DNA of 64,000 bases from Arsukibacterium sp. (GCF_018402695.1 NZ_JAGYIM010000009.1:62001-126000), one strand, 5' to 3'; positions 1 to 12,159 are shown, numbered from the stretch's first letter. The notes: generated by a model not told the origin, from the sequence alone. A program made the numbers and translations.

Positions 1-2705
1 TCACGGCCATAACATTTGGCACAGACACCAAAGTCAGTCTGACAGGTAATTACTGAGCGAACATGAACTTCGTCAATTGAATTTTGTTCGATCAGATCAC
101 AAAGTTGTTCGTCCAGCATGGTGCCGTCGGCAACTAATACTTCACTGGTAGTTGGTGATACAACATCACCGATAACAACCCGGCCCAGAACCCGCTCACG
201 CAGGCCTTCAACCACGTCACCACCTTCGATCAATGGCTTCATAATGATGCCCTGATCTGATCCACAATCGCTTTCTGTTACCACTAAATCCTGGGCGACA
301 TCGACCAGACGACGGGTCAGGTAACCTGAGTTTGCCGTTTTCAGTGCAGTATCGGCCAGACCCTTACGGGCACCGTGGGTAGAGATAAAGTACTGTAATA
401 CGCTTAAGCCTTCACGGAAGTTAGCGGTAATTGGCGTTTCAATGATAGAGCCATCCGGCTTCGCCATCAGACCCCGCATCGCTGATAACTGCCGAATCTG
501 CGCTGGTGAACCCCGGGCGCCTGAGTCAGCCATCATATACACTGAGTTAAATGATTGCTGTTCTACAGTATTGCCTTCACGGTCAACCACAGACTCTTTA
601 GACAGATTGTCCATCATCGCCTTTGACAAGGTTTCGTTAGCTGTTGACCAGATATCGATAACTTTGTTGTACTTCTCACCGGCGGTAACCAGACCCTGCT
701 GGAACTGGTCCTGAATTTCAGCGACTTCAGTTTCTGCTGCGTCGATAATCTCGGTTTTTGCTTCCGGGATCACCATGTCATCAATACCTACCGATACGCC
801 AGACAACATCGCATAGTGGAAACCGGTATACATGATTTGGTCAGCAAGAATAACCGTTTGCTTCAGGCCGATGCGACGATAAGCGCCGTTTAACAAGCGT
901 GAAATCTGCTTCTTACCCATTGGCTGGTTGATTGAATCAAACGCCAGGCCTTCAGGCAGAATAGAGAATAAAATAGCACGGCCAACGGTAGTGTCACGTA
1001 CCGCTACGGTTTCAGTACGGCTGCCATCTTCAGCAATTTCTACTTCAGTGATCCGAACTTTAACTTTGGCGTGCAAGCTGGCACAGTCTGCGCGGAAGGC
1101 TTTTTCAGCTTCTTTCGCACTCTTGAACATCATGCCTTCGCCTTTGACGTTAATCGCCTCACGCGTCATGTAATACAAGCCTAATACCACGTCCTGTGAA
1201 GGTACGATAATTGGCTCACCGTTCGCCGGAGATAGCACGTTGTTGGTCGACATCATCAGCGCACGGGCTTCTAACTGCGCTTCAATGGTTAACGGTACGT
1301 GTACCGCCATTTGGTCACCATCGAAGTCGGCGTTATAAGCGGCACACACCAACGGGTGCAGCTGAATTGCTTTACCTTCAATCAGCACCGGTTCAAATGC
1401 CTGAATACCTAAACGGTGCAGGGTTGGTGCCCGGTTTAACAATACCGGATGTTCGCGGATCACTTCGTCCAGCACGTCCCATACGGCGCCTTCTTCGCGC
1501 TCAACCATTTTCTTGGCAGCTTTGATGGTCGTGGCTAAACCACGGGCTTCTAACTTACCGTAAATGAAAGGCTTGAATAATTCCAATGCCATTTTTTTCG
1601 GTAAACCGCACTGATGCAGACGTAAAGTAGGACCTACGGTAATTACCGAACGGCCTGAGTAGTCAACCCGCTTACCTAGTAAGTTCTGACGGAAACGACC
1701 CTGCTTACCTTTGATCATATCGGCCAGAGATTTCAGTGGGCGTTTATTTGAGCCAGTAATAGCCCGGCCGCGACGACCGTTATCTAATAAGGCATCAACC
1801 GCTTCCTGTAACATCCGCTTTTCGTTGCGAACGATAATGTCCGGTGCTGACAAGTCTAACAGCCGCTTTAAGCGGTTATTACGGTTAATCACCCGGCGGT
1901 ATAAGTCGTTCAAGTCTGAGGTGGCAAAACGGCCACCGTCCAGCGGTACCAGAGGACGTAAATCCGGTGGCAGTACTGGCAGCACAGTCATAATCATCCA
2001 CTCAGGCTTGTTGCCTGATGTGAAAAATGACTCCATTAGTTTTAAACGCTTGCTGATCTTTTTACGCTTAGTTTCAGAGTTGATAGTAGGCAGCTCTTCA
2101 CGCATCTGCTTAATTTCAACTGCTAAGTCGATACCACGCAGGATGTCCAGCACGGCTTCAGCACCCATCTTGGCTTCGAATTCGTCGCCATGCTCTTCCA
2201 GCACATCCAGATATTCTTCTTCAGTTAACATCTGGCGACGCTCTAACGAGGTCATGCCTGGCTCTGTTACCACGTAGCTTTCGAAATACAGCACGCGCTC
2301 GATATCACGCAGGGTCATATCCAGTAATAAACCAATCCGGCTTGGCAGCGATTTTAAGAACCAGATATGCGCTACCGGGCTGGCCAGCTCAATGTGGCCC
2401 ATCCGCTCACGACGCACCTTGGTTAAGGTAACTTCAACGCCACACTTTTCACAAATAACACCGCGGTGCTTTAAGCGCTTGTACTTACCGCACAAACACT
2501 CGTAATCTTTTACCGGGCCAAAAATCCGGGCACAGAATAAACCGTCACGCTCTGGTTTAAAGGTACGGTAGTTGATCGTTTCTGGCTTTTTCACTTCACC
2601 AAATGACCATGAACGGATCATATCCGGTGAGGATAAACCGATACGAATAACATCAAACTCTTCAGTTTTAGTTTGTTGTTTCAGAAACTTTAATAAGTCT
2701 TTCAC
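1..2705 (-). CDS. rpoC: RNA polymerase beta' subunit, 3' part cut off by window edge
   Basis: Beta' is the clamp and catalytic subunit of RNA polymerase. About 901 codons are present, from a GTG start at 2705 (as in E. coli rpoC) with an AGGAG ribosome site just upstream, to a point after the second zinc-binding Cys cluster (CAKCYGR), where the window ends. The N-terminus reads [18 protein letters not shown], followed by the [20 protein letters not shown] zinc ribbon and the catalytic NADFDGD motif (visible on the minus strand near 1330). It lies 66 bp downstream of rpoB and is surely co-transcribed with it. The C-terminal third, including the trigger-loop end and the omega contact, is outside the window. 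Identification is certain. Confidence 0.98.
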   Translation of the reverse strand, partial: MKDLLKFLKQQTKTEEFDVIRIGLSSPDMIRSWSFGEVKKPETINYRTFKPERDGLFCARIFGPVKDYECLCGKYKRLKHRGVICEKCGVEVTLTKVRRERMGHIELASPVAHIWFLKSLPSRIGLLLDMTLRDIERVLYFESYVVTEPGMTSLERRQMLTEEEYLDVLEEHGDEFEAKMGAEAVLDILRGIDLAVEIKQMREELPTINSETKRKKISKRLKLMESFFTSGNKPEWMIMTVLPVLPPDLRPLVPLDGGRFATSDLNDLYRRVINRNNRLKRLLDLSAPDIIVRNEKRMLQEAVDALLDNGRRGRAITGSNKRPLKSLADMIKGKQGRFRQNLLGKRVDYSGRSVITVGPTLRLHQCGLPKKMALELFKPFIYGKLEARGLATTIKAAKKMVEREEGAVWDVLDEVIREHPVLLNRAPTLHRLGIQAFEPVLIEGKAIQLHPLVCAAYNADFDGDQMAVHVPLTIEAQLEARALMMSTNNVLSPANGEPIIVPSQDVVLGLYYMTREAINVKGEGMMFKSAKEAEKAFRADCASLHAKVKVRITEVEIAEDGSRTETVAVRDTTVGRAILFSILPEGLAFDSINQPMGKKQISRLLNGAYRRIGLKQTVILADQIMYTGFHYAMLSGVSVGIDDMVIPEAKTEIIDAAETEVAEIQDQFQQGLVTAGEKYNKVIDIWSTANETLSKAMMDNLSKESVVDREGNTVEQQSFNSVYMMADSGARGSPAQIRQLSAMRGLMAKPDGSIIETPITANFREGLSVLQYFISTHGARKGLADTALKTANSGYLTRRLVDVAQDLVVTESDCGSDQGIIMKPLIEGGDVVEGLRERVLGRVVIGDVVSPTTSEVLVADGTMLDEQLCDLIEQNSIDEVHVRSVITCQTDFGVCAKCYGR

Positions 2706-2771
2706 CTTTGCTCTCCTGTAAGAGGTAAACCGGAATGGGGCAGCGCACTGCCCCGCCAACTAACTGTCGGT

Positions 2772-5700
2772 TTATTCCTCTTCCAATTCGATATTGATAC
2801 CGAGCGAACGGATTTCTTTCATCAGTACGTTGAAAGATTCTGGCATGCCAGGTTCCATTCTGTGGTCGCCGTCAACGATGTTTTTATACATCTTAGTACG
2901 ACCGTTGACGTCATCAGACTTAACAGTAAGCATTTCCTGCAGGGTATAAGCCGCACCATAAGCTTCTAACGCCCACACTTCCATCTCACCGAAACGCTGA
3001 CCACCGAACTGTGCCTTACCACCCAGCGGCTGCTGAGTAACCAGACTGTAAGAACCGGTAGAACGCGCGTGCATCTTGTCGTCAACTAAGTGGTTCAGTT
3101 TCAGCATATACATGTAGCCAACCGTTACCTTCCGCTCGAAAGTATTACCGGTACGACCATCATATAAGGTGATCTGACCGCTGGTTGGTAAATCGCCAAG
3201 TGTTAATAACTCTTTGATTTCTGATTCTTTAGCACCATCAAATACCGGTGTTGCCACTGGCAGGCCTTTACGCAGATTTTGCGCCAGGCGACGAACTTCA
3301 TCGTCAGTAAAGCTGGCAACATCAACGTTCTGGCGTGATTCCCCTAAGGCATACACTTTAACCAGGAAGTCGCGGATTTCAGCCACTTCTTTCTGATCTT
3401 TGATCATACCGTCAATTTTATCACCGATACCACGCGCCGCTAAGCCAAGGTGAGTTTCCAAAATCTGACCGATGTTCATCCGTGACGGAACACCTAACGG
3501 GTTCAGCACGATATCAACCGGCTGACCTTTTTCGTCATATGGCATATCTTCAACCGGGACGATAGTTGAAATAACACCTTTGTTACCGTGACGACCCGCC
3601 ATTTTATCACCTGGCTGGATCCGACGTTTAACCGCCAGATACACTTTAACAATTTTCAATACGCCAGGCGCTAAATCGTCACCCTGGGTAATTTTACGGC
3701 GTTTTAATTCGAACTTTTTATCGTACTCAACCCGAATTTCTTCGTACTGGGCCGCTAACTGCTCTAAATCGTTTTGCTTGTCTTCGTCGCTCAGGCTCTG
3801 ATTAAACAGCGCATCGCCTTTTAACGTATCCAGCTTGGCGCGGTCTAAACCGCTTTGCTCCAGCAGGTTACGGGCACGGTCATAAATACCGGCTTCCAGG
3901 ATCCGGAATTCTTCATTCAGGTCTTTCTTAGCCTGTTTGACTTCCATTTCCTCGATTTCGCGGGCGCGCTTGTCTTTCTCTACGCCATCACGGGTAAACA
4001 CCTGAACGTCAATAACGGTACCTGTTACTGAGTTTGGTACCCGCAGCGAGGTGTCTTTAACATCAGACGCTTTTTCACCGAAGATAGCTCGTAATAGTTT
4101 TTCTTCCGGGGTTAACTGGCTTTCACCCTTAGGGGTAACTTTACCTACCAGAATGTCGCCACCTTTTACTTCAGCACCGATATACACGATGCCCGCTTCG
4201 TCCAGTTTGGAAAGCGCAGACTCACCGACGTTCGGGATATCACCGGTAATCTCTTCAGGCCCAAGCTTAGTATCGCGGGCGATACAGCTTAATTCCTGAA
4301 TATGAATAGTGGTTAAACGATCTTCCTGTACCAGACGCTCAGATAACAAAATCGAATCTTCGAAGTTGTAACCGTTCCACGGCATAAATGCCACGCGCAG
4401 GTTCTGACCTAACGCCAGTTCACCTAAGTCGGTAGACGGGCCATCAGCCAATACATCACCACGTTCGATAGGCTCGCCATGGTTAACGCAAGGACGCTGA
4501 TTAATACAGGTGTTCTGATTAGAACGGGTGTATTTGGTCAGGTTGTAGATATCGATACCGGCTTCACCGGCGATCATTTCTTCTTCGTGTACTTTAATAA
4601 CAATACGGCTGGCGTCGACATAGTCAACTGTACCACCACGCTTTGCTACTACTGTTACGCCTGAATCTTTCGCTACTACCCGCTCAATACCGGTACCTAC
4701 CAGCGGCTTATCAGCTCGCAGAGTTGGCACAGCCTGACGTTGCATGTTCGAACCCATCAGGGCCCGGTTAGCATCATCGTGTTCAAGGAATGGAATTAGC
4801 GCCGCGGCAACCGATACGATTTGCTGTGGTGCAACGTCCATATACTGAACTTCTGATGATGGCATCAGGGTAAATTCGTTTTTATAGCGACAAGGCACTA
4901 ACTCTTCTGACAGACGGTTTTCGTCATTCAGTTCAGCATTAGCCTGAGCGATAACAAAGTTACCTTCTTCAATCGCTGACAGGAAATCGACCTCGTCAGT
5001 TACAATACCGTTTTCAATCCGGCGGTACGGGGTTTCTAGGAAACCATATTCGTTAGTCTGAGCAAACATTGACAACGAGTTAATCAGACCGATATTCGGA
5101 CCTTCAGGTGTCTCAATCGGACAAACCCGGCCATAGTGAGTTGGGTGTACGTCCCGTACTTCAAAGCCTGCACGTTCACGAGTCAGACCACCCGGGCCTA
5201 ATGCAGAAATACGACGCTTGTGCGTCACTTCTGACAGCGGGTTATTCTGGTCCATAAACTGTGACAGCTGGCTGGAACCGAAAAACTCTTTAACGGCAGC
5301 TGAAATTGGCTTGGCGTTAATTAAATCCTGTGGCATTACGGCATCTAAATCGCCCAGTGACAGACGTTCTTTCACTGCCCGCTCTACCCGGACCAAACCG
5401 ACCCGGAACTGGTTCTCGGCCATTTCACCAACAGAACGGATCCGACGGTTACCTAAGTGGTCAATATCATCAACTTCGCCGTTACCGTTACGAATGTCGA
5501 TTAACACCTTCATTACTGCCAGGATATCTTCTTTGCTCAGTACACCGGCACCAATGTTTTCTTCAAAACCAACCCGGCGGTTAAACTTCATCCGGCCAAC
5601 AGTTGACAGATCGTAACGATCTTCAGAGAAGAACAAATTTTCAAACAGGGTTTCAGCGGCTTCACGCGTTGGTGGCTCGCCTGGGCGCATCATCCGGTAG

Positions 5701-6797
5701 ATTTCTACCAGCGCTTCAATCCGGTTGTTACTTGGGTCAATCCGGATAGTTTCTGAAACGTAAGAACCTTGGTCTAAATCGTTAATGTACAGCGTTTCAA
5801 AACTGTCATAACCTGCTTTAGTCAACTTGGCTAACATATCCAGAGTTAATTCAGCATTCGCTTCGGCAACAATTTCACCACTGCTGGTGTCAACGTAGTT
5901 CTTAGCAAGAACCCGGCCCACTACATATTCATGTGGAACTTCCATCATAGTCAGGCCGGTTTTTTCCAGCTGACGCACATGACGGGCAGTGATCCGACGG
6001 CCTTGCTCAACAATCACTTCGCCATCGTTGTCTTTAATATCAAAACCGGCTGTTTCACCGCGTAAGCGGTTGGCAACCACTTCCATCAACAACTTACCTT
6101 CTTTAACTTCAAACTTAGTGTTTTCAAAGAAGGTAGCCAGAATTTCTTCTGTGCTGAATTCCAGCGCCCGCAATAAAATAGTTGCCGGTAATTTACGGCG
6201 ACGGTCAATCCGGACAAACAGATTATCTTTGGCATCAAACTCAAAGTCTAACCAAGAACCACGGTAAGGAATAACGCGGGCGTTATATAACACTTTACCG
6301 GAAGAGTGCGTTTTACCACGGTCGTGGTCAAAAAATACACCCGGGCTGCGGTGCAGCTGAGAAACGATAACCCGCTCAGTACCATTAATGACAAAGGTAC
6401 CATTTTCGGTCATCAGCGGGATTTCACCCATGTAAACTTCTTGTTCACGGATATCTTTAATCGTGCCTGGTGCTTCTTTATCAAATAACACCATCCGCAG
6501 CTTCACACGCAATGGCGCAGAATAGGTAACGCCACGGATTTGACATTCTTTTACATCAAAAACAGGTTCCCCAATGCGGTAGCTGACATACTGCAATTCC
6601 GCGCTGCCTGAATAGCTTTTGATTGGAAATACAGAGCGGAACGCGGCTTCTAAACCGTATTCACCTTCCGGATCTGGCTCGATAAATTTGCTGAAAGACT
6701 CGATTTGAATCGATAGCAGGTATGGCACATCCAGTACTTCCGGACGTTTGCCGAAGTCCTTACGGATACGTTTCTTCTCAGAATAAGAGTAAGTCAT
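2772..6797 (-). CDS. rpoB: RNA polymerase beta subunit
   Basis: A full-length 1341-residue beta subunit (E. coli has 1342), forming the catalytic pincer of RNA polymerase together with beta'. The rifampicin pocket segment [19 protein letters not shown] is wild type at the positions that commonly mutate (D, H and S present), so no resistance substitution is visible. The C-terminus carries the [20 protein letters not shown] signature that contacts beta'. The ATG at 6797 is preceded by GAGGAA. It lies 177 bp downstream of rplL, with a possible attenuator hairpin in the gap, and 66 bp upstream of rpoC. Composition matches the neighbours. Confidence 0.99.
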   Translation of the reverse strand: MTYSYSEKKRIRKDFGKRPEVLDVPYLLSIQIESFSKFIEPDPEGEYGLEAAFRSVFPIKSYSGSAELQYVSYRIGEPVFDVKECQIRGVTYSAPLRVKLRMVLFDKEAPGTIKDIREQEVYMGEIPLMTENGTFVINGTERVIVSQLHRSPGVFFDHDRGKTHSSGKVLYNARVIPYRGSWLDFEFDAKDNLFVRIDRRRKLPATILLRALEFSTEEILATFFENTKFEVKEGKLLMEVVANRLRGETAGFDIKDNDGEVIVEQGRRITARHVRQLEKTGLTMMEVPHEYVVGRVLAKNYVDTSSGEIVAEANAELTLDMLAKLTKAGYDSFETLYINDLDQGSYVSETIRIDPSNNRIEALVEIYRMMRPGEPPTREAAETLFENLFFSEDRYDLSTVGRMKFNRRVGFEENIGAGVLSKEDILAVMKVLIDIRNGNGEVDDIDHLGNRRIRSVGEMAENQFRVGLVRVERAVKERLSLGDLDAVMPQDLINAKPISAAVKEFFGSSQLSQFMDQNNPLSEVTHKRRISALGPGGLTRERAGFEVRDVHPTHYGRVCPIETPEGPNIGLINSLSMFAQTNEYGFLETPYRRIENGIVTDEVDFLSAIEEGNFVIAQANAELNDENRLSEELVPCRYKNEFTLMPSSEVQYMDVAPQQIVSVAAALIPFLEHDDANRALMGSNMQRQAVPTLRADKPLVGTGIERVVAKDSGVTVVAKRGGTVDYVDASRIVIKVHEEEMIAGEAGIDIYNLTKYTRSNQNTCINQRPCVNHGEPIERGDVLADGPSTDLGELALGQNLRVAFMPWNGYNFEDSILLSERLVQEDRLTTIHIQELSCIARDTKLGPEEITGDIPNVGESALSKLDEAGIVYIGAEVKGGDILVGKVTPKGESQLTPEEKLLRAIFGEKASDVKDTSLRVPNSVTGTVIDVQVFTRDGVEKDKRAREIEEMEVKQAKKDLNEEFRILEAGIYDRARNLLEQSGLDRAKLDTLKGDALFNQSLSDEDKQNDLEQLAAQYEEIRVEYDKKFELKRRKITQGDDLAPGVLKIVKVYLAVKRRIQPGDKMAGRHGNKGVISTIVPVEDMPYDEKGQPVDIVLNPLGVPSRMNIGQILETHLGLAARGIGDKIDGMIKDQKEVAEIRDFLVKVYALGESRQNVDVASFTDDEVRRLAQNLRKGLPVATPVFDGAKESEIKELLTLGDLPTSGQITLYDGRTGNTFERKVTVGYMYMLKLNHLVDDKMHARSTGSYSLVTQQPLGGKAQFGGQRFGEMEVWALEAYGAAYTLQEMLTVKSDDVNGRTKMYKNIVDGDHRMEPGMPESFNVLMKEIRSLGINIELEEE

Positions 6798-6903
6798 GGG
6801 GTTCCTCAGCTTGCTGATTTTTTTCCCAACTACCGAATTACCGGTAATTTATTGCTACCAGACATGGTAACAGCAGGGGTGGGGAAATCATTGTCCCACA
6901 GCG

Positions 6904-6931
6904 CAAAAAGGCCGGTGATTAATTCATCACC
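6904..6931 (-). promoter_or_regulatory. possible rplL-rpoB attenuator hairpin
   Basis: In the rplL-rpoB gap the minus strand reads GGTGAT-GAATTA-ATCACC, then GGCC and a run of five T. In E. coli the same gap holds a partial terminator that sets the ratio of ribosomal protein to polymerase mRNA. The stem is only 6 bp and the T run is displaced by 4 nt, so assignment as an attenuator is inference from position. Confidence 0.35.
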
Positions 6932-6974
6932 AGCCCAGCCCGAATTTCAGGCAGTTAACCCGGTTTTTACCGGA

Positions 6975-7340
6975 TTATTTAACTTCAACAGATGCACCAG
7001 CTTCTTCAAGATCTTTCTTAAGAGCAGCTGCTTCATCTTTAGAAACGCCTTCCTTGATGGCAGCAGGAGCTGACTCAACCAGGTCTTTCGCTTCTTTCAG
7101 GCCTAAGCCGGTAGCACCACGTACTGCTTTGATAACAGATACTTTGTTAGGGCCAACAGCAGCCAGAACTACGTTGAATTCTGTTTGTTCTTCAGCGGCA
7201 GCAGCCGGGCCAGCAGCAACAGCTACAGCGGCAGAGGCAGATACACCGAACTTTTCTTCCATTGCAGATACTAATTCAACTACATCCATTACAGACATTG
7301 CTGCGATAGCATCTAAGATTTGATCTTTAGTCACTGACAT
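6975..7340 (-). CDS. rplL: 50S ribosomal protein L7/L12
   Basis: L7/L12 forms the flexible stalk of the large subunit that recruits translational GTPases. The 121-residue protein has the expected layout: an N-terminal dimerisation region that binds L10 ([20 protein letters not shown]), an Ala/Gly-rich hinge near residues 37-52, and the C-terminal factor-binding domain with [12 protein letters not shown]. It lies 66 bp after rplJ in the same transcript. Ordinary in length and composition. Confidence 0.98.
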   Translation of the reverse strand: MSVTKDQILDAIAAMSVMDVVELVSAMEEKFGVSASAAVAVAAGPAAAAEEQTEFNVVLAAVGPNKVSVIKAVRGATGLGLKEAKDLVESAPAAIKEGVSKDEAAALKKDLEEAGASVEVK

Positions 7341-7406
7341 TGCTCAGATTCCTAAATTAGGGGACGGATCCCGAATTAAATTCCACTCATCAAACAACAC
7401 GCAAAA

Positions 7407-7901
7407 TTACGCGGCTTGATCCTGTTTTTGGTCGCGAACCGCGGCAATTGTACGTACAAGTTTGCCGGCTGCTGCTTCTTTCATAGTGCTCATTAAGCGT
7501 GCAATAGCTTCGTCGTAAGTTGGTAACGATGCTAAAACATCAATGCTTACTGTTTCGCCATTAAAAGCGGCACTTTTCAGCTCGAACTGTTTGTTATCTT
7601 TCGCGAAATCTTTGAAGATCCGCGCTGCAGCACCTGGGTGCTCCTTAGAGAACGCAATCAGTGTCGGGCCTACGAATGCATCTTTCAGACACTCGAACTC
7701 GGTGCCATCTACTGCACGGCGAACTAAGGTGTTACGGACCACTTTCATCCAAACACCAGCATCACGGGCCTGCTTACGCAAGGCAGTAATGTTGCCTACA
7801 GTGACACCACGAGCGTCTGCGACTACCGCAGATAAAGCACCTTTGGCAGCTTCCTGGACTTCAGCAACAATTGCTTTTTTGTCATCAAGCTTTATAGCCA
7901 T
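7407..7901 (-). CDS. rplJ: 50S ribosomal protein L10
   Basis: L10 anchors L7/L12 dimers to 23S rRNA and, as the L10-(L7/L12) complex, represses its own translation. The 164-residue protein begins [15 protein letters not shown] and ends with the helical L12-binding tail. The ATG at 7901 follows a GGAG site at the end of a roughly 250-nt leader that carries its own promoter, so rplJL can be expressed independently of rplKA. Length and sequence are typical of gammaproteobacteria. Confidence 0.98.
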   Translation of the reverse strand: MAIKLDDKKAIVAEVQEAAKGALSAVVADARGVTVGNITALRKQARDAGVWMKVVRNTLVRRAVDGTEFECLKDAFVGPTLIAFSKEHPGAAARIFKDFAKDNKQFELKSAAFNGETVSIDVLASLPTYDEAIARLMSTMKEAAAGKLVRTIAAVRDQKQDQAA

Positions 7902-8150
7902 TGGCTCTTAACTCCTGGTTCATCCGGATAATATTTATCCGGTTGCCTACACATCGCCTCCGATTACCCGAAGGCGCGCGATTTACGGTGAGACCAGATT
8001 GAATTTAATTCGTTCTGGGGCCTGCACCGTCTGCGTAGGTTGTTGTTTTAAGCAATGCAGCTTGCGCTTTATTGCACCTACGGTCTTGGACGGAAGCACC
8101 TATTGGCCGTTTTAACACGGTTAACTGGCGCTTCTACCCGAATTTTTTGA
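7902..8150 (-). ncRNA. L10 (rplJ) mRNA leader, autoregulatory
   Basis: The untranslated leader between the promoter at 8158-8186 and rplJ. It contains stretches that recall the E. coli L10 leader (CCGTAGGTGCAATAA, and CCTACGCAGACGGTG) and ends in CCAGGAG before the start. A perfect 8-bp hairpin (7924-7942, CCGGATAA/TTATCCGG) sits just ahead of the ribosome site. In E. coli this leader binds L10-L7/L12 and shuts off translation; the same role is inferred here. Boundaries are approximate, taken from the predicted start of transcription. Confidence 0.72.
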
Positions 8151-8157
8151 GGGCGGG

Positions 8158-8186
8158 ATTATAGAACAATACCGCCCAGCTGTAAA
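8158..8186 (-). promoter_or_regulatory. rplJ promoter (PL10)
   Basis: On the minus strand TTTACA (8186-8181), 17 bp, TATAAT (8163-8158). The -10 is a perfect match to the sigma70 consensus and the -35 is close. It begins 9 bp after the rplA stop codon, the position of PL10 in E. coli, and explains how rplJL-rpoBC gain transcripts beyond those from rplK. Confidence 0.82.
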
Positions 8187-8194
8187 GCTAAGCC

Positions 8195-8896
8195 TTAAAC
8201 CACCGCGCTCAGAGAGGCCTGGTTTAACGTCATGCCGGCACCGTGAGTAGATGAAATGGTTACTTTCTTAATGAAAATACCTTTCGCTACTGAAGGTTTG
8301 GCGCGCTTTAATGCAATCAGCAATGATTCTAAGTTTTCTTTTAACTTGTCAGCATCGAAGTCGATTTTACCGATAGTTGAATGGATAATACCATTCTTGT
8401 CATTGCGGTAACGGATTTGACCTGCTTTTGCATTTTTAACAGCGTCAGCAACGTTAGGCGTAACAGTACCGGTTTTAGGATTAGGCATTAAACCACGTGG
8501 GCCTAAGATCTGACCTAACATACCAACAACCCGCATAGCGTCCGGAGAAGCGATAACGACATCAAAGTCCATTACGCCCTTCTTAACTTGTTCAGCTAAG
8601 TCTTCCATACCTACGATGTCAGCGCCAGCAGCTTTAGCCGCTTCAGCGTTAGCACCCTGAGTAAATACCGCAACACGGACCGTACGGCCAGTACCATGTG
8701 GCAGTACGGTTGCACCACGCACGTTCTGGTCTGACTTACGAGCGTCAATACCCAGGTTAATGGCAACGTCAACGCTCTCAACGAACTTGCCGGCAGTTAA
8801 TTCTTTTAACAAAGCAACAGCTTCGTTGATGTCATATTCGCGAGTTACATCTACTTTAGAGCGGATTAACTTAGCGCGTTTTGTTAATTTAGCCAT
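8195..8896 (-). CDS. rplA: 50S ribosomal protein L1
   Basis: L1 builds the mobile stalk at the E-site and represses the L11 operon mRNA. The protein has 233 residues against 234 in E. coli, starts [16 protein letters not shown], and carries the conserved [15 protein letters not shown] segment near residue 130. It lies only 3 bp after rplK, so translational coupling is likely. A promoter for the next genes begins immediately after its stop codon. Confidence 0.98.
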   Translation of the reverse strand: MAKLTKRAKLIRSKVDVTREYDINEAVALLKELTAGKFVESVDVAINLGIDARKSDQNVRGATVLPHGTGRTVRVAVFTQGANAEAAKAAGADIVGMEDLAEQVKKGVMDFDVVIASPDAMRVVGMLGQILGPRGLMPNPKTGTVTPNVADAVKNAKAGQIRYRNDKNGIIHSTIGKIDFDADKLKENLESLLIALKRAKPSVAKGIFIKKVTISSTHGAGMTLNQASLSAVV

Positions 8897-8899
8897 CGA

Positions 8900-9328
8900 T
8901 TAGCCCTCCACCACTAAGCCCATTGAACGAGCAGTACCTTCAATGGTACGCACCGCAGCAGCATGATCTGCAGCTGTTAAGTCAGGTTGTTTGATCTTAA
9001 CGATCTCATCAATCTGTGCAGCTGTAACCTTGCCAACTTTCTGGGTATTCGGACGACCAGAACCACTCTTCAGGGCCGCTGCTTTTAACAGCAGGAACGA
9101 CGCTGGCGGGGTACGGGTTTCGAATGTGAAAGAACGATCGCTGTATACAGTAATTACTACTGGGATCGGCATACCTTTATCAAGGCTTTCAGTGCGGGCG
9201 TTAAAGCCTTTACAGAATTCCATGATATTCACGCCGTGCTGACCCAATGCTGGACCAACTGGCGGCGAAGGGTTTGCCATACCGGCTTTAACCTGCAGCT
9301 TAATAAGTGCTGTGACTTTCTTTGCCAT
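8900..9328 (-). CDS. rplK: 50S ribosomal protein L11
   Basis: L11 binds the GTPase-associated centre of 23S rRNA and is needed for RelA activation. The 142-residue sequence starts [20 protein letters not shown] and has the [19 protein letters not shown] signature near residues 20-40. It is preceded by its own strong promoter at 9413-9441 and a GAGGTG ribosome site. It forms a two-gene unit with rplA. Confidence 0.98.
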   Translation of the reverse strand: MAKKVTALIKLQVKAGMANPSPPVGPALGQHGVNIMEFCKGFNARTESLDKGMPIPVVITVYSDRSFTFETRTPPASFLLLKAAALKSGSGRPNTQKVGKVTAAQIDEIVKIKQPDLTAADHAAAVRTIEGTARSMGLVVEG

Positions 9329-9399
9329 GTTTCACCTCTGTTATAGGGTCGTAGCCTTGTAAATGCGAGGACACTTACTCAAACGGCTCCCCTGACGAT

Positions 9400-9433
9400 A
9401 AAAAGGGCGCAGATTATATTTTAATCAGCGCCC
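9400..9433 (-). terminator. rho-independent terminator after nusG, overlapping the rplK promoter
   Basis: Minus strand: GGGCGC-TGATTA, a short A-rich loop, TAATC-TGCGCCC, then TTTTT. The stem is 12 bp with a single T:T mismatch. It closes the secE-nusG unit. Its stem contains the -10 element of the rplK promoter, so the same bases serve both functions. Confidence 0.75.
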
Positions 9434-9441
9434 CGTTACAA
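9413..9441 (-). promoter_or_regulatory. rplK promoter (PL11)
   Basis: Minus strand TTGTAA (9441-9436), 17 bp, TATAAT (9418-9413). A perfect -10 and a good -35 at optimal spacing, placed as PL11 is in E. coli. The untranslated leader to rplK would be about 75 nt, the region where L1 would bind its own message. Confidence 0.82.
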
Positions 9442-9450
9442 CTAATAAGT

Positions 9451-9990
9451 TTAGGCTTTCTCGACCTGACCAAACTCCAACTCTACTGGGGTAGCACGGC
9501 CAAAAATTAATACTGACACTTTTACGCGGCTCTTTTCGTAGTCAACTTCTTCGACTACGCCGTTAAAGTCAGCGAATGGACCTTCAGTAACCCGAACCAC
9601 TTCACCCGCTTCAAACAGGGTTTTCGGTTTCGGTTTATCTGCATTGTCCTGCAGACGATTGAGGATGGTCATTGCTTCTTTTTCAGAAATAGGTGCGGGA
9701 CGGTCTGAGGTACCGCCAATGAAACCGAGAACCCGCGGCACGCTTTTCACTAAGTGCCAAGCTTCCTCACACATTTCCATTTGTACCAATACATAGCCGG
9801 GGAAGAACTTGCGCTCGGACTTACGCTTCTGGCCGGCACGCATTTCAATGACTTCTTCGGTAGGCACTAATACTTCACCGAACTTGTCTTCCATCTCGTT
9901 AAGTTTGATATATTCACGCAGCGATGTGGCAACCCGTTGCTCAAATCCTGAAAACGCTTGTACGACATACCAACGCATTTTTGCAGCCAT
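9451..9990 (-). CDS. nusG: transcription termination/antitermination factor NusG
   Basis: NusG binds the polymerase clamp, suppresses pausing, and recruits Rho or ribosomal protein S10. The 179-residue protein has the NGN domain ([16 protein letters not shown], residues 5-120) and a C-terminal KOW domain with [22 protein letters not shown]. It starts 3 bp after the secE stop. A terminator sits 18 bp past its stop codon. Confidence 0.98.
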   Translation of the reverse strand: MAAKMRWYVVQAFSGFEQRVATSLREYIKLNEMEDKFGEVLVPTEEVIEMRAGQKRKSERKFFPGYVLVQMEMCEEAWHLVKSVPRVLGFIGGTSDRPAPISEKEAMTILNRLQDNADKPKPKTLFEAGEVVRVTEGPFADFNGVVEEVDYEKSRVKVSVLIFGRATPVELEFGQVEKA

Positions 9991-9993
9991 GCT

Positions 9994-10368
9994 TTAGATC
10001 CCCAATCCGGTAAAGAAAGAAACAACCCGTAATAAAATAGCATCCAGGCCCCATAATAATAAGCCCATAATAATAGTGGCTATTATTACTACCAGCGTAG
10101 TTTGCATTGTTTCCTGGCGGGTAGGCCAAACAACCTTACGGATTTCAGAACGAGACTCTTTAGCGAAATTGATAAATGTACGGCCTTTGTGGGTTTGACC
10201 AGCGACTACGCCAGCAATAATTACCAGCACAACAATAGCTATAGCTCGCTCTAACGCACCCAGTTCGAAAATGTAGTTACCGACAACTGCTAATGACAGA
10301 ATAACAAAAACTAATAACCATTTAACCAGATCAAGCCCGCTTTTTGGATTTTCGCTCGCAACGCTCAT
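9994..10368 (-). CDS. secE: preprotein translocase subunit SecE
   Basis: SecE clamps the SecY channel in the inner membrane. At 124 residues it is of the longer, enterobacterial type: two N-terminal hydrophobic helices (about residues 16-35 and 41-58), then the essential amphipathic segment (SRSEIRKVVWPTRQET) and a third helix (residues 92-118). The secE-nusG pairing is nearly universal in bacteria. No convincing promoter of its own was found between it and tRNA-Trp. Confidence 0.97.
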   Translation of the reverse strand: MSVASENPKSGLDLVKWLLVFVILSLAVVGNYIFELGALERAIAIVVLVIIAGVVAGQTHKGRTFINFAKESRSEIRKVVWPTRQETMQTTLVVIIATIIMGLLLWGLDAILLRVVSFFTGLGI

Positions 10369-10453
10369 GCTCTAACTCACTTCAATTTGGCGTGTATCAT
10401 GCCAGTCGTTATAAACTATCAGGCATAGCTATAATCAGCTACTACCTTAAATT

Positions 10454-10530
10454 TGGCAGGGGCAGAGGGATTCGAACCCCCAACCATCGGTTTTGGAGAC
10501 CGCTGTTCTACCAATTGGAACTATGCCCCT
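10454..10530 (-). tRNA. tRNA-Trp (CCA anticodon)
   Basis: The minus strand folds as a complete cloverleaf: acceptor AGGGGCA/TGCCCCT, anticodon loop CTCCAAA, a GGTTCGAATCC T-arm and an encoded 3' CCA. It sits between tuf and secE. Confidence 0.96.
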
Positions 10531-10658
10531 TCAATCTTTTAAATAGCTGTATCATTACCCAGCCATTAAATAGCCGCTCATTATACTGTCTCAGCTAACT
10601 AAAACAAGCGTACTGTGCCTATCCTGTTAAGTTTTAGCCCAATTTAATTGCTTGTAAC

Positions 10659-10683
10659 AAAAAAGGCTCCTTAGGGGAGCCTT
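10659..10683 (-). terminator. rho-independent terminator after tuf
   Basis: Minus strand AAGGCTCC-loop-GGAGCCTT followed by a T run. The stem is 8 bp, 29 bp after the tuf stop. It separates the tRNA-tuf transcript from tRNA-Trp and secE. Confidence 0.85.
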
Positions 10684-10711
10684 CTTTACATTACTGCTAT
10701 TCAGTTAAGAA

Positions 10712-11896
10712 TTAAGCAATGATTTTAGATACAACACCAGCACCTACAGTACGGCCGCCTTCACGGATTGCGAAGCGTAAACCTTCGTCCATCGCGATTG
10801 GGCAAATCAGCTCAACAACAAACTTCAGGTTGTCGCCTGGCATGACCATTTCTACGCCTTCTGGCAATTCAACTGCGCCAGTTACGTCTGTAGTACGGAA
10901 ATAGAACTGTGGACGGTAGCCTTTGAAGAATGGCGTATGACGACCACCTTCTTCTTTTGACAACACGTACACTTCGCCTTCGAACTTAGTGTGTGGCTTG
11001 ATTGAACCTGGCTTAGCCAATACCTGACCACGCTCTACGTCTTCACGCTTAGTACCACGTAACAAGGCACCAATGTTCTCGCCGGCACGACCTTCGTCTA
11101 ACAGCTTACGGAACATTTCTACACCAGTACAGGTCGTCGCTACTGTGTCTTTGATACCAACGATTTCTACTGTCTCACCGACTTTGATGATACCTTGCTC
11201 TACCCGGCCTGTTACTACAGTACCACGGCCAGCAATTGAGAATACGTCTTCAATTGGCATGATGAATGGCTTGTCAATCGCACGCACCGGCTCAGGGATG
11301 TACGTGTCTAACGCTTCACCCAGCTCCAGAATTTTCTTTTCCCACTCAGCATCGCCTTCCAGGCCTTTCAGCGCTGAACCACGGATTACCGGTAAATCAT
11401 CACCTGGGAAGTCGTAGTCTGAAAGCAGCTCACGCACTTCCATTTCTACCAGCTCTAACAGCTCTTCGTCATCTACCATGTCACACTTGTTCATGAACAC
11501 GATGATGTAAGGTACGCCTACCTGACGTGATAACAGGATGTGCTCACGTGTCTGTGGCATAGGGCCATCAGTCGCCGCAACAACCAGAATTGCACCGTCC
11601 ATCTGCGCCGCACCAGTGATCATGTTCTTAACATAGTCAGCGTGACCCGGGCAGTCTACGTGAGCGTAGTGACGAGTTGGGGTATCGTATTCAACGTGTG
11701 ACGTGTTGATAGTGATACCACGGGCTTTTTCTTCCGGTGCTTTGTCGATTTGATCGAAAGCAAATGCCTGACCGCCGTATGTCTTAGCTAATACGTTAGT
11801 GATAGCAGCTGTCAGAGTAGTTTTACCGTGGTCAACGTGGCCGATAGTACCTACGTTTACGTGCGGTTTTACGCGTTCAAATTTAGCCTTAGCCAT
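10712..11896 (-). CDS. tuf: elongation factor Tu
   Basis: EF-Tu is the GTPase that delivers aminoacyl-tRNA to the ribosome. The 394-residue protein has G1 GHVDHGKT, G3 DCPGH, G4 NKCD, and the two beta-barrel domains ending in GVVSKIIA. It follows four tRNA genes in the tufB arrangement of E. coli and is followed by a strong terminator. Gammaproteobacteria often carry a second copy in the str operon, which is not in this window. No oddities. Confidence 0.99.
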   Translation of the reverse strand: MAKAKFERVKPHVNVGTIGHVDHGKTTLTAAITNVLAKTYGGQAFAFDQIDKAPEEKARGITINTSHVEYDTPTRHYAHVDCPGHADYVKNMITGAAQMDGAILVVAATDGPMPQTREHILLSRQVGVPYIIVFMNKCDMVDDEELLELVEMEVRELLSDYDFPGDDLPVIRGSALKGLEGDAEWEKKILELGEALDTYIPEPVRAIDKPFIMPIEDVFSIAGRGTVVTGRVEQGIIKVGETVEIVGIKDTVATTCTGVEMFRKLLDEGRAGENIGALLRGTKREDVERGQVLAKPGSIKPHTKFEGEVYVLSKEEGGRHTPFFKGYRPQFYFRTTDVTGAVELPEGVEMVMPGDNLKFVVELICPIAMDEGLRFAIREGGRTVGAGVVSKIIA

Positions 11897-11965
11897 AAGT
11901 AACCCTTATTAAACAAAACGGCGGTTTTAAAAATTGAGTTTTATAACAACGAGAGGCGAACAAGA

Positions 11966-12041
<76 letters not shown>

Positions 12042-12054
12042 ATGTAACATGTTT

Positions 12055-12131
<77 letters not shown>

Positions 12132-12159
12132 CCTACTCGTAGCTATTTGGCTGACTGAA

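Noticed and set aside
1711-2277. 188-codon open frame on the plus strand
   Set aside because: It is antisense to conserved rpoC sequence, has no ribosome site, and its protein looks like no family.
4990-5300. Rifampicin-resistance change in rpoB
   Set aside because: The Asp, His and Ser positions of the drug pocket are wild type.
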